NCBI GenBank assembly: GCA_020861055.1
Contig: JAJBTD010000072.1
Location: 1-9,900 of the forward strand
Length of the DNA stretch: 9,900 nt
DNA from: Clostridiales bacterium
GTDB lineage: Bacteria; Bacillota; Clostridia; Oscillospirales; Oscillospiraceae
Reading direction: 5' to 3'
Part shown: positions 1 to 6,380 of the stretch, one piece after another
How positions within the stretch are numbered: position 1 is the first letter of the stretch
Layout of the letters: each line of letters opens with the position of its first letter
Program-made: the position numbers and the translations under genes
Notes under the pieces: generated by a model
What the model saw: only the letters and a program-made list of their open reading frames with translations
The model's database searches: none
What the model was told of the DNA's origin: nothing

Positions 1-1
1 C

Positions 2-964
2 ATCTATTGCTTTGCGGACGGCGATACGGGCCGGATCTACGGTCGCTATCGAAAAATGACCGAGGGGGACTTTTCCGGTATCCTGACGCGGGGCGGGACC
101 ATCCTTGGCTCCTCCCGGCAGCCCTATAAGCAGATGCGGCTCCCGGACGAAAACGGACTGGACAAGGTGGAAGCCATGAAGGACACCTACCGGAACCTGG
201 GTCTGGACTGTCTCGTTATTCTGGGAGGAAACGGCACCCATAAAACCGCCAATCTGCTCCGTGAGGAGGGGCTGAATGTGGTCACCCTCCCCAAGACCAT
301 CGACAACGATATCTGGGGCACTGACATGACCTTCGGTTTTCAGAGCGCCGTCAACATTGCCACCGACGCCATCGACTGTATCCATACCACCGCCGCCTCC
401 CACGGCCGGGTATTCATCGTGGAAGTCATGGGACACAAGGTGGGATGGCTGACCCTTCACGCGGGGCTGGCCGGCGGAGCGGATATCATTCTTCTGCCGG
501 AGATCCCCTATGACGTGGACAGGGTCGCCGCCGCCATTGAAAAGCGAGATCGGGCGGGCAAACGGTTCACCATCCTGGCAGTGGCGGAGGGTGCGATCAG
601 TCGGGAGGACGCCGCCCTGAGCAAAAACGAGCGAAAGGCGGAGCAGAGGCGCTATCCCTCCGTCTCCTACAAGCTGGCAGATCAGATTTTGGAAAAGACC
701 GGCAAGGAGGTCCGCATCACCGTTCCCGGCCACACCCAGCGGGGCGGCTCTCCCTGTCCCTATGACCGCGTGCTGGCCTCCCGGCTGGGAGCGGCGGCGG
801 CAGGGCTGATTCTGGAGGGGAAATTCGGTTTCATGGTAGGCATCGTGAACGGAGAGATCGTCCCTGTCCCCCTCTCAGACGTGGCCGGGCGGCTGAAAAC
901 GGTTCCCCCGGACAGCTCCATCATCCGGGAGGCCAAGCGGATCGGCATCAGCTTCGGGGATTGA
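2..964 (+). CDS. pfkA: 6-phosphofructokinase, group III (mixed-substrate type), 5'-truncated by window edge
   Basis: Phosphorylates fructose 6-phosphate to fructose 1,6-bisphosphate, the committed step of glycolysis, in the cytoplasm. The reading frame is open from base 2, so the N-terminal glycine-rich nucleotide loop lies outside the window; about 320 residues are visible, against roughly 360 for the family. Visible motifs are ILTRGGTILGSSR, GGNGT at about nt 224-238, PKTIDND with the catalytic aspartate at about nt 290-310, MGHKVGW at about nt 428-448, and HTQRGGSP in the sugar-phosphate site near nt 731. The residue equivalent to E. coli Gly104 is Gly (GGNGT, not GGDD), which in this family favours ATP over pyrophosphate, while the Lys of PKTIDND is typical of group III and PPi-using enzymes. 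Donor choice is therefore inferred, not proven. The start is unseen; the ATG at 56 is internal, because family sequence continues upstream of it. Confidence 0.93.
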   Translation: MYCFADGDTGRIYGRYRKMTEGDFSGILTRGGTILGSSRQPYKQMRLPDENGLDKVEAMKDTYRNLGLDCLVILGGNGTHKTANLLREEGLNVVTLPKTIDNDIWGTDMTFGFQSAVNIATDAIDCIHTTAASHGRVFIVEVMGHKVGWLTLHAGLAGGADIILLPEIPYDVDRVAAAIEKRDRAGKRFTILAVAEGAISREDAALSKNERKAEQRRYPSVSYKLADQILEKTGKEVRITVPGHTQRGGSPCPYDRVLASRLGAAAAGLILEGKFGFMVGIVNGEIVPVPLSDVAGRLKTVPPDSSIIREAKRIGISFGD

Positions 965-974
965 GCCGTCCCCC

Positions 975-1000
975 CCGCCCAAGGCGGCGGAGTCATTTTG
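975..1000 (+). terminator. weak candidate terminator after phosphofructokinase
   Basis: A short GC stem, CCGCC (975-979) with GGCGG (983-987) and loop CAA, is followed shortly by a modest T run (996-999). The stem is only 5 bp and the T run short, so this may be incidental. It is the only terminator-like signal between the kinase stop codon and the ridA promoter. Confidence 0.3.
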
Positions 1001-1006
1001 AAACCA

Positions 1007-1058
1007 GGCGGCCCTGAATTCCCGCCCCATTTCTGTTGACGGAGCGGGAAAAGCCGCC
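1007..1058. repeat. interrupted inverted repeat enclosing the -35 box of the ridA promoter
   Basis: GGCGGC (1007-1012) pairs with GCCGCC (1053-1058), and TTCCCGC (1019-1025) pairs with GCGGGAA (1044-1050). Both arm pairs are perfect. The -35 hexamer lies in the central loop and the right outer arm ends on the base before the -10 hexamer. It could be an operator for a dimeric regulator or a residual terminator of the upstream gene; the sequence alone does not decide. Confidence 0.45.
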
Positions 1059-1064
1059 TATAAT
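1036..1064 (+). promoter_or_regulatory. sigma-A promoter for ridA
   Basis: TTGACG (1036-1041), a 17-bp spacer and a perfect TATAAT (1059-1064). The predicted transcription start is near 1071, giving a leader of about 110 nt before the ridA ATG. This is one of the two best promoters in the window and suggests ridA is transcribed on its own, not by read-through from the kinase. Confidence 0.85.
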
Positions 1065-1083
1065 AGAACGCAGAAGTCTGTGT

Positions 1084-1134
1084 ATGGATAAGACCAACAG
1101 GTTCCGGCCGGATTCATGGCGAAACCGTATCCAT
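1084..1134 (+). other. foldable element in the ridA 5' leader
   Basis: A perfect 7-bp inverted repeat, ATGGATA (1084-1090) with TATCCAT (1128-1134), would close a stem inside the ridA leader. Inside it GGTT (1100-1103) can pair with AACC (1123-1126), and CCGGCCGG (1104-1111) is self-complementary. I do not recognise a known riboswitch. Its place between a strong promoter and the gene makes an RNA or protein regulatory site possible. Confidence 0.35.
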
Positions 1135-1181
1135 TGATCCGATGCCGCAAGAAATCTATTCTGTGAAAGGATTCCTGCATT

Positions 1182-1559
1182 ATGAAACAAATCGTTACCG
1201 CCCCTGGGGCGCCCGCTGCGCTCGGCCCCTACTCCCACGCCGTTCAGGCGGGAGATTTTCTCTTTACCTCCGGCCAGGTGCCTCTGGTGCCGGAGACGGG
1301 CAAGCTGGTTGGGGACACCATCGAGGCTCAGGCAAACCAGGTGCTGGACAATCTGGAGCAGGTTCTGAACGCCGCCGGCCTGACCTTTGCAAACGTAGTC
1401 AAGACCACCGTATTCCTGACCGATCTGGCAGATTTTGCCTCAGTCAACGCCATTTATGCCACCCGTTTCCCCTCCGCTCCTCCCGCCCGCTCCTGCGTCC
1501 AGGTAGCGGCGCTGCCTGCGGGGGCAAAAATGGAGATGGAGCTGATCGCCGTCAAATAA
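1182..1559 (+). CDS. ridA: RidA family reactive enamine/imine deaminase
   Basis: RidA (YjgF/YER057c/UK114) proteins are small cytosolic trimers that hydrolyse reactive enamines and imines such as 2-aminoacrylate, made by PLP-dependent dehydratases, and so protect PLP enzymes. At 125 residues it is the usual full length. Family hallmarks are the N-terminal APAALGPYSHAV segment (Ser/His near the pocket), LFTSGQVPLVPETGKLV, QANQVLDNLEQVLNAAG, VVKTTVFLTDLADFASVNAIY, and the C-terminal PARSCVQVAALPAGAKMEMELIAVK, which holds the conserved arginine that binds the substrate carboxylate. The ATG is chosen because AAAGGA (1166-1171) sits 10 bp upstream and the product begins at the family's usual point. 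It has its own promoter and its own terminator, so it is probably monocistronic. No PLP dehydratase gene is seen nearby to name a partner. Confidence 0.95.
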   Translation: MKQIVTAPGAPAALGPYSHAVQAGDFLFTSGQVPLVPETGKLVGDTIEAQANQVLDNLEQVLNAAGLTFANVVKTTVFLTDLADFASVNAIYATRFPSAPPARSCVQVAALPAGAKMEMELIAVK

Positions 1560-1586
1560 GGGCGGCGGGATTTCCCACTCATTTTC

Positions 1587-1622
1587 TCCCCTCCGAGTAC
1601 CGATTCGGAGGGGAATCTCTTT
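1587..1622 (+). terminator. intrinsic terminator of ridA
   Basis: A perfect stem CCCCTCCGA (1588-1596) with TCGGAGGGG (1605-1613), extended by T1587-A1614, has an 8-nt loop and is followed by a T-rich tail (AATCTCTTT). It lies 28 bp after the ridA stop codon. Confidence 0.88.
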
Positions 1623-1827
1623 GCCATACCGTATCGCACAAATTTGGAACCTGTCGTTTTCTGTAGACTTGTGCTTTCTTTCTCTTGCGCCCGCCTTTTT
1701 GTTATGGTAAACTTAAAAAGCGACCCGGTATGCGGTGGGGGCGACGTCCCAATGTCGAATCCTGCCGGAAACGGGCGGCGTAAATTTCTTCCGGTTCTTT
1801 TCCCCCGGCGCTGTTCATAGGCTGGGG

Positions 1828-1836
1828 TGCTATATT
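1828..1836 (+). promoter_or_regulatory. candidate extended -10 promoter for the acyltransferase operon
   Basis: TGCTATATT matches the extended -10 form TGnTATAAT at all but one base. No convincing -35 hexamer lies 16-18 bp upstream, which extended -10 promoters tolerate. It would start transcription near 1843 and leave a leader of about 28 nt. Tentative. Confidence 0.35.
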
Positions 1837-1859
1837 TGGCCTGTGCTGCCGCTGGGTAT

Positions 1860-1866
1860 GGTGATC
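1860..1866 (+). promoter_or_regulatory. ribosome binding site that fixes a TTG start
   Basis: GGTGATC can pair with the conserved GATCACC near the 3' end of 16S rRNA (the downstream part of the extended AAGGAGGTGATC match). It lies 4 nt before the TTG at 1871. A TGA in the same frame at 1862-1864 rules out any earlier start. Confidence 0.6.
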
Positions 1867-1870
1867 TCTC

Positions 1871-3325
1871 TTGGTTTTTTCGAGCCTGATTTTTGTATTC
1901 GCCTTTTTACCCCTGAATCTGTTGTGTTACCATCTGGTGCCGGGAATCAAGGCAAAAAATATCGTCATGCTCTGCTTTTCCCTGGTGTTCTACGCCTGGG
2001 CAGGGCCAAAATATGTGCTGCTGCTGGTGGGGATGACCCTGGCGGACTGGCTGTTCTGCCTGGGGATGGACCGGGCCGGGAGCGGCTACCGGTTCCGCAG
2101 GCTCTGCCTGATCGGCGCGCTGGCGGTCAACCTGGGGCTGCTGTGCATCTTTAAGTATCTGGGCTTTCTGCTGGACACTTCCAACAGCTGGTTCGGCTGG
2201 CCGGAATCGGTCCCGGAGATCGTCCTGCCCATCGGCATCAGCTTTTACACCTTCCAGCTCATCAGCTATGTGGTGGACGTATACCGCCGGGAGGTACAGG
2301 CGCAGCGGAGCTTTTGGAAACTGCTGTTGTATGTCAGTCTCTTCCACCAGTGCATCGCCGGCCCCATCGTCCGCTATCAGGACGTGGCGGACGAGATCGA
2401 CTACCGCACCGTCTCCCGAAAGGACATGGCGGAGGGGTCCGCCCGGTTCGTGGTGGGTCTGGCGAAAAAGGCCATGCTGGCAAATCCCTGCGGAAATCTG
2501 GCGGATACCTTTCTGGTGTCCTCCTCCGCCACGGCGGCGGAGGCCCTGTCCACCCTGTCCGGACGTTCCACCCTCTCCCTGTGGCTGGGGGTGCTGGCCT
2601 ATACCCTTCAAATCTATCTGGACTTCTCCGCCTACTCGGATATGGCCATCGGCATGGGGCGGATGATTGGCTTCCACTATCGGGAAAACTTCAATTATCC
2701 GTACGTCGCAAAGTCGGTCACGGAGTTCTGGCGTCGGTGGCATATGTCGTTGAGCAGCTTCTTCCGGGATTATGTCTATATCCCCCTGGGGGGCAACCGG
2801 TGCAGTACCCTGTGCCATTTGCGGAATATGGCGGTTGTCTGGCTGCTCACCGGACTTTGGCACGGGGCGGACTGGAACTTTATCCTGTGGGGGCTGTACT
2901 ACCTCATCTTCCTGATTCTGGAGAAGTACGTCATAAAGGGTGCTCTGGAACGGACGCCCTCCCTCCTGCGCCATTGCTACCTGCTGCTGGTGGCGGCGGT
3001 AGGCTGGCTCATTTTCCGGACCACCGATCTGCCCAGTCTTTGGGCAGCCCTCAAGGGGCTGGTGGGCATTGGCGTCTCCGCCTACGATCTGGAGACGGTC
3101 ATCCAGCTCAGAAGCAATTTCGTCTTTCTCATCGTAGCTATCCTGGCCTGCACGCCTCTGGCCCGCAACCTCTACCGGAGATCGAATCGGGCTGTCGCCG
3201 GGATGCCGGTGCTGCAAAAGGCGTGGACAGTGGTTCAGTGCGCCGTTCCGGTGCTGCTGCTCATTCTCTCCACTGCCGCGCTGGTGGGAGATCAGTACAA
3301 TCCCTTCCTCTATTTCCGTTTCTAA
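1871..3325 (+). CDS. membrane-bound O-acyltransferase (MBOAT family, AlgI/DltB-like)
   Basis: Polytopic inner-membrane enzyme that takes an acyl group, usually acetyl, from a cytosolic donor and passes it across the membrane for O-acylation of an exported polymer. The 484 residues match the family length of about 450-520. The TTG start yields MVFSSLIFVFAFLPLN, the classical N-terminus of AlgI-like proteins, and the frame is closed 9 bp upstream. Hydrophobic segments fill most of the protein. Motifs include LPIGISFYTFQLISYVVDVYR (residues 119-139), FHQCIAGPIVRYQD (158-171), YLDFSAYSDMAIGMG (249-263), and FWRRWHMSLSSFFRDYVYIPLGG (286-308) with His291. LTGLWHGADWNF (326-337) holds the putative catalytic His331. 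It is the first gene of an operon with the DHHW protein that follows after 13 bp, the usual arrangement for polymer O-acetylation pairs. DltB-type D-alanylation is less likely because no dltA, dltC or dltD is present here. The acceptor cannot be told from this window. Confidence 0.92.
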   Translation: MVFSSLIFVFAFLPLNLLCYHLVPGIKAKNIVMLCFSLVFYAWAGPKYVLLLVGMTLADWLFCLGMDRAGSGYRFRRLCLIGALAVNLGLLCIFKYLGFLLDTSNSWFGWPESVPEIVLPIGISFYTFQLISYVVDVYRREVQAQRSFWKLLLYVSLFHQCIAGPIVRYQDVADEIDYRTVSRKDMAEGSARFVVGLAKKAMLANPCGNLADTFLVSSSATAAEALSTLSGRSTLSLWLGVLAYTLQIYLDFSAYSDMAIGMGRMIGFHYRENFNYPYVAKSVTEFWRRWHMSLSSFFRDYVYIPLGGNRCSTLCHLRNMAVVWLLTGLWHGADWNFILWGLYYLIFLILEKYVIKGALERTPSLLRHCYLLLVAAVGWLIFRTTDLPSLWAALKGLVGIGVSAYDLETVIQLRSNFVFLIVAILACTPLARNLYRRSNRAVAGMPVLQKAWTVVQCAVPVLLLILSTAALVGDQYNPFLYFRF

Positions 3326-3338
3326 GGTGGTGTCATTC

Positions 3339-4940
3339 ATGGCGGACGGCAAGCGGCCCTCCCCCGTTCAGAGCCTCAAGCATCTGATCAATCGCATTCA
3401 GTGGCGGGCCTACGCCTTTTTCCACCGCTCCAGTCAGGAACCCTACGCTCTCTATGAGGAGCACGCCCCCCGGAAAAGGGCGAGGGGCCTGCGCCCCCGG
3501 ATCGTCACCTTTGGGGTGGCGCTGGCTGCCTTTACCATTCTGGCCATGATCGTCCCCCTACGCCCCACCTATTCGGAGCAGGAGCGGCGCAACCTGACGG
3601 AGTTCCCGGAATTCTCCCTGAGTGCCGTAGCGGACGGCAGCTATTTTGAGGACATCAGCACCTGGTTCGCGGACACCTTCCCCCTGCGGGATGCCTTCCT
3701 CACCCTGCAAAACAGTGTGGAACGGCTCTATGGCATCCAGACCCACACCATCACCGGCGAGGTGACCCAGGGGGACGAGATACCGGAGGTCGTCTCCAAC
3801 GACAGCGCCGTGGATGAGGACAGCAGCGGGGATTCCGCTCTGACCACAGACGACGCGCAGATCGACGAGCCGGAGGAGACGGAGACACCGGACAGTGAAA
3901 CTCCATCCGAGAACGGCGAGGAGACTGCTGACCCCGGCGACGCCGAAGCGATCTCCAACGACGAGACAGACGTGGCGGCCGAGGAGGAAGAGGAGGAGCT
4001 GGTCGTTCCCGACCTGGACGACGACGCCGAGGTGGAGAAGCTCAGCGCGGTGCTCACCATCGACAACGCCGGGTATGAGTATTATAACTTTGTCCTCTCC
4101 TATGCCGATGAGTACACCGCCGCCATCAACAGCGCGGCGGAGCAACTGGAGGGCATCTCCAACGTCTACTCCATCATCGTCCCCAACAGCATGGGCATCT
4201 GCGTCCCGGAGGATGTGCAGGAGTACGCCAACACTTCCGACCAGGAGTCGGCCATTGAGTATATGAATTCCTGCCTCAGCGACCAGGTGACCGCCATTCC
4301 GGTCTATCACACCCTGCTCAAGCACTACCTGGAGGGGGAGTACCTCTACTTCCGCACCGACCACCACTGGACGGCCCTGGGGGCCTATCGGGCCTATGAG
4401 AAATTCGCGGAAGCGGCTGGCTTTACCGCTACCCCTCTGGAGGATTACACGGAGCACGTCTATGAGGGCTTTTTGGGCACCTTCTACAGCGACACCAACT
4501 CCGAAGCCATGGCGGAGACTCCGGACACCGTCTACGCCTACGAGGCACCCTCCACCAACAATATCCACATCACCAACAGCGAGATGACCGACTGGCTCTA
4601 CCTGGTCATCGCCAATGTGGACAATTCCTCCGCCGCCAACAAGTATGGCACCTTTATCGGCGGGGACAACGCCTACAGCTATATCGAGAACCCCAACCTG
4701 GACGACGGCTCCGCCATTATGCTCATCAAGGAGTCCTACGGCAACGCCTTTGCCCCCTTCCTCATTGAGAACTACCAATATGTCTATATCATCGACTACC
4801 GGTATATCTCCCAGGTGGACAGCCGGGGAATCAAGGAGATGTGCGAAGACCTGAACATTCAGGATGTGCTCTTCCTGAACACCATCTCTACCACCCGTGC
4901 GGAGAACCTGATCCAGAAGCTGGCGGCCTTTGTGGGCTGA
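3339..4940 (+). CDS. DHHW-family membrane-anchored protein (AlgJ/AlgX-like SGNH fold)
   Basis: Probable extracytoplasmic partner of the upstream acyltransferase, receiving the acyl group and placing it on a surface polymer. From the ATG at 3339 it has 533 residues. A cytosolic tail of about 54 residues is followed by one membrane segment (about 55-73), then YSEQERRNLTEFPEFS and FEDISTWFADTFPLRDAF (103-120), typical of this family. An acidic, Ser/Thr/Pro-rich, probably disordered stretch spans about 141-235. The signature TDHHW is at 340-344 (Asp341, His343). IKESYGNAF holds Ser466, the likely SGNH serine, in the order expected for AlgX/AlgJ (DxH before Ser). The start is chosen because AAGGTGG (3324-3330) sits 8 nt before this ATG; GTG codons at 3327 and 3330 lie inside that site. 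The gene follows the acyltransferase stop by 13 bp and ends in a strong terminator, so the two are co-transcribed. Catalytic roles are inferred from family members. Confidence 0.88.
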   Translation: MADGKRPSPVQSLKHLINRIQWRAYAFFHRSSQEPYALYEEHAPRKRARGLRPRIVTFGVALAAFTILAMIVPLRPTYSEQERRNLTEFPEFSLSAVADGSYFEDISTWFADTFPLRDAFLTLQNSVERLYGIQTHTITGEVTQGDEIPEVVSNDSAVDEDSSGDSALTTDDAQIDEPEETETPDSETPSENGEETADPGDAEAISNDETDVAAEEEEEELVVPDLDDDAEVEKLSAVLTIDNAGYEYYNFVLSYADEYTAAINSAAEQLEGISNVYSIIVPNSMGICVPEDVQEYANTSDQESAIEYMNSCLSDQVTAIPVYHTLLKHYLEGEYLYFRTDHHWTALGAYRAYEKFAEAAGFTATPLEDYTEHVYEGFLGTFYSDTNSEAMAETPDTVYAYEAPSTNNIHITNSEMTDWLYLVIANVDNSSAANKYGTFIGGDNAYSYIENPNLDDGSAIMLIKESYGNAFAPFLIENYQYVYIIDYRYISQVDSRGIKEMCEDLNIQDVLFLNTISTTRAENLIQKLAAFVG

Positions 4941-4942
4941 GC

Positions 4943-4990
4943 AAAAAATTACCCTCCGGGCGAAACCGCTCGGAGGGTGTTTTTGCTTTT
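4943..4990. terminator. bidirectional intrinsic terminator between convergent genes
   Basis: A 12-bp stem, ACCCTCCGGGCG (4951-4962) with CGCTCGGAGGGT (4967-4978), contains one G-T wobble and a 4-nt loop AAAC. It is followed by GTTTTTG on the right and preceded by CAAAAAATT on the left. It can therefore serve the acyltransferase/DHHW operon rightward and the MATE gene leftward; both stop codons lie within 20 bp of its A/T flanks. Confidence 0.92.
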
Positions 4991-4997
4991 GGATTCA

Positions 4998-6380
4998 TCA
5001 CCTTACCCCGGCAGGCTGCCGCCGCCCGCGGATATGATGGCTGTCGTGGACCCAGTCCACTCTCAGGTAATAGATCCCCAGGGTGACGGCGCTCAGCAGC
5101 CAGGTCAGGGGGTAAACCCAGCTGACAGTGGTGAAGGACTGGGTGATGGGCACCATGACCGTGAGGAACCCCACCCGAACAAAGCACCAGTAGGCCATCA
5201 TAGTCAGCATGGGGATCACCGCCCGCCCGGCGCCCCGGAGTACAGCGGCGACGCAGTGACTAAAGGCGAGCAGGAAGTAGAAGGGCGTACACACTCTGGC
5301 CCACTGGACGCCGTAGGCGATGGCCTCCTCCTCCCTGGTAAAGGCGCCGACCAACACGGGAATGGCCACATAGATGATGACACCAACCACCTCCGCCAGA
5401 GCGACGGAGCAAAGGATGCCAAAGCGGGAACCCTTCTTCGCCCGCTCATACTGCCCGGCCCCCAGATTCTGGCTGACGAAGGTGGTCAGCGCCATAGTGA
5501 AGCTGGTGATAGGGATAAAGCCAAAGCCGTCGATGCGGGTATAGGCCCCATAACCGGCCACGGCCATCTCGCCAAAGGCGTTGATGTTTGACTGCACCAC
5601 CACGTTGCCGATGGAGATGATCGAGTTTTGCAGCCCTGCGGGCAGGCCGTTGGAGATGATCTGCCTGAGCATATCTCCGTGAAACCGGATTTCCCGGAGG
5701 CGGACCTGGTAAGTCTCCCTCTCCCGAAGCAGTCGGCGCAGGCAGAGAATGGCGCTGGCGAACTGGGCAATAATGGTAGCCAGCGCCGCTCCGCCGACTC
5801 CCAGCTGGAGTACGGCGATCATGATCAGATCCAGCGCCACATTCAATCCAGAGGAGATGATGAGATACTCCAGAGGATGGCGGCTGTCCCCCACCGCACG
5901 CATGATACCGGTGCAGGTGTTGTAGAAGACCATGCCCAGCGCCCCGGCGAAGTAGGTTTGGATATAGGCCGTCGCCTCCTCCAGCACCTCCTCCGGCGTC
6001 CCCATCCACAGCAGGATCTGGGGCGTCAGCAGTACGCCGATCACGGTGACCGCCAGTCCGGACGCAATACCGAACGCAAGGGCCGTCTGCACCGCCCGGC
6101 GGAGCTCAGCCTGGTCCCCTGCGCCGAAATAGTGGGCGATGACTACGCCCTCGCCGCTGGCGATCCCCATGAAGAAGCCCACCAGCAAAAAGATCAGGCT
6201 TCCAGTGGCGCTGACCGCCGCCAGGGAGCTGTTTCCAAGTAGATTGCCCACAATCAGGGAGTCCGCCACGTTATAAAACTGCTGAAACAGGTAGCCCAGG
6301 AAAATCGGGAAAGCGAAGGTGATGATCTTCCGACCGATCGGACCGGAGGTCATCAGGTCAGATGATTTTGACGCTGCCAC
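4998..6380 (-). CDS. MATE family efflux transporter
   Basis: Twelve-helix MATE exporter of the cytoplasmic membrane, expected to expel cationic drugs or metabolites using a Na+ or H+ gradient. The 460 residues agree with the family's usual 440-470. Two homologous halves are visible (about 20-215 and 235-440). The first opens with MTSGPIGRKIITFAFPIFLG and FQQFYNVADSLIVGNLLG, and carries MGIASGEGVVIAHYFGAGD (71-89) and GIMRAVGDSRHPLEYLIIS (158-176). The second has LPAGLQNSIISIGNVVVQS (246-264) and FVSQNLGAGQYERAKKG (301-317). The GTG at 6378-6380 is chosen because AGGGG (6389-6393) lies 8 nt upstream and the product starts close to the family start. An in-frame ATG at 6441-6443 with GAGGTG before it would give 481 residues but would put strong leader hairpins inside the coding region. 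An ATG at 6351-6353 has no clear ribosome site. The gene is convergent with the DHHW operon and divergent from a second, dissimilar MATE gene. Substrate unknown. Confidence 0.93.
   Translation of the reverse strand: MAASKSSDLMTSGPIGRKIITFAFPIFLGYLFQQFYNVADSLIVGNLLGNSSLAAVSATGSLIFLLVGFFMGIASGEGVVIAHYFGAGDQAELRRAVQTALAFGIASGLAVTVIGVLLTPQILLWMGTPEEVLEEATAYIQTYFAGALGMVFYNTCTGIMRAVGDSRHPLEYLIISSGLNVALDLIMIAVLQLGVGGAALATIIAQFASAILCLRRLLRERETYQVRLREIRFHGDMLRQIISNGLPAGLQNSIISIGNVVVQSNINAFGEMAVAGYGAYTRIDGFGFIPITSFTMALTTFVSQNLGAGQYERAKKGSRFGILCSVALAEVVGVIIYVAIPVLVGAFTREEEAIAYGVQWARVCTPFYFLLAFSHCVAAVLRGAGRAVIPMLTMMAYWCFVRVGFLTVMVPITQSFTTVSWVYPLTWLLSAVTLGIYYLRVDWVHDSHHIRGRRQPAGVR

Larger units (their letters stand above)
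1623..1870. other. intergenic region before the acyltransferase operon
   Basis: About 250 bp without a supportable gene. It holds scattered dyads: CTTTTT (1695-1700) with AAAAAG (1715-1720) around a TATGGT sequence (1703-1708), and CATACCG (1625-1631) with CGGTATG (1726-1732). CCGGAA (from about 1755) and TTCCGG (from about 1789) form another spaced pair. No -35/-10 pair with good spacing was found; the best promoter signal is the extended -10 at 1828. The rightward open frame from 1735 runs into the acyltransferase in another frame and has no family features. Confidence 0.5.

Noticed and set aside
1730..1780. tRNA-like string TCGAATCCTGCC before the acyltransferase
   Set aside because: It resembles a T-loop, but no anticodon arm, D arm or acceptor stem can be drawn around it.
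1735..1870. Possible small gene upstream of the acyltransferase
   Set aside because: The frame only continues as an out-of-frame reading of the acyltransferase; no family features or good ribosome site.
1907..3352. Long minus-strand open frame (481 codons) opposite the acyltransferase
   Set aside because: Antisense shadow of a GC-rich gene: composition is dominated by Gln, Gly, Pro and His, no family motif is visible, and the plus-strand MBOAT is certain.
3728..4066. Minus-strand Ser-rich frame
   Set aside because: It is the complement of the acidic Asp/Glu linker codons, which read as Ser/Val on the other strand.
3558..4778. Minus-strand open frame (406 codons) opposite the DHHW gene
   Set aside because: Val/Gly/Leu-rich shadow translation with no domain; the plus-strand gene carries the DHHW and SGNH motifs.
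4977..6242. Plus-strand open frames (4977-5591, 5628-6242) across the leftward MATE gene
   Set aside because: Shadows of a clearly coding minus strand; low-complexity charged translations without motifs.
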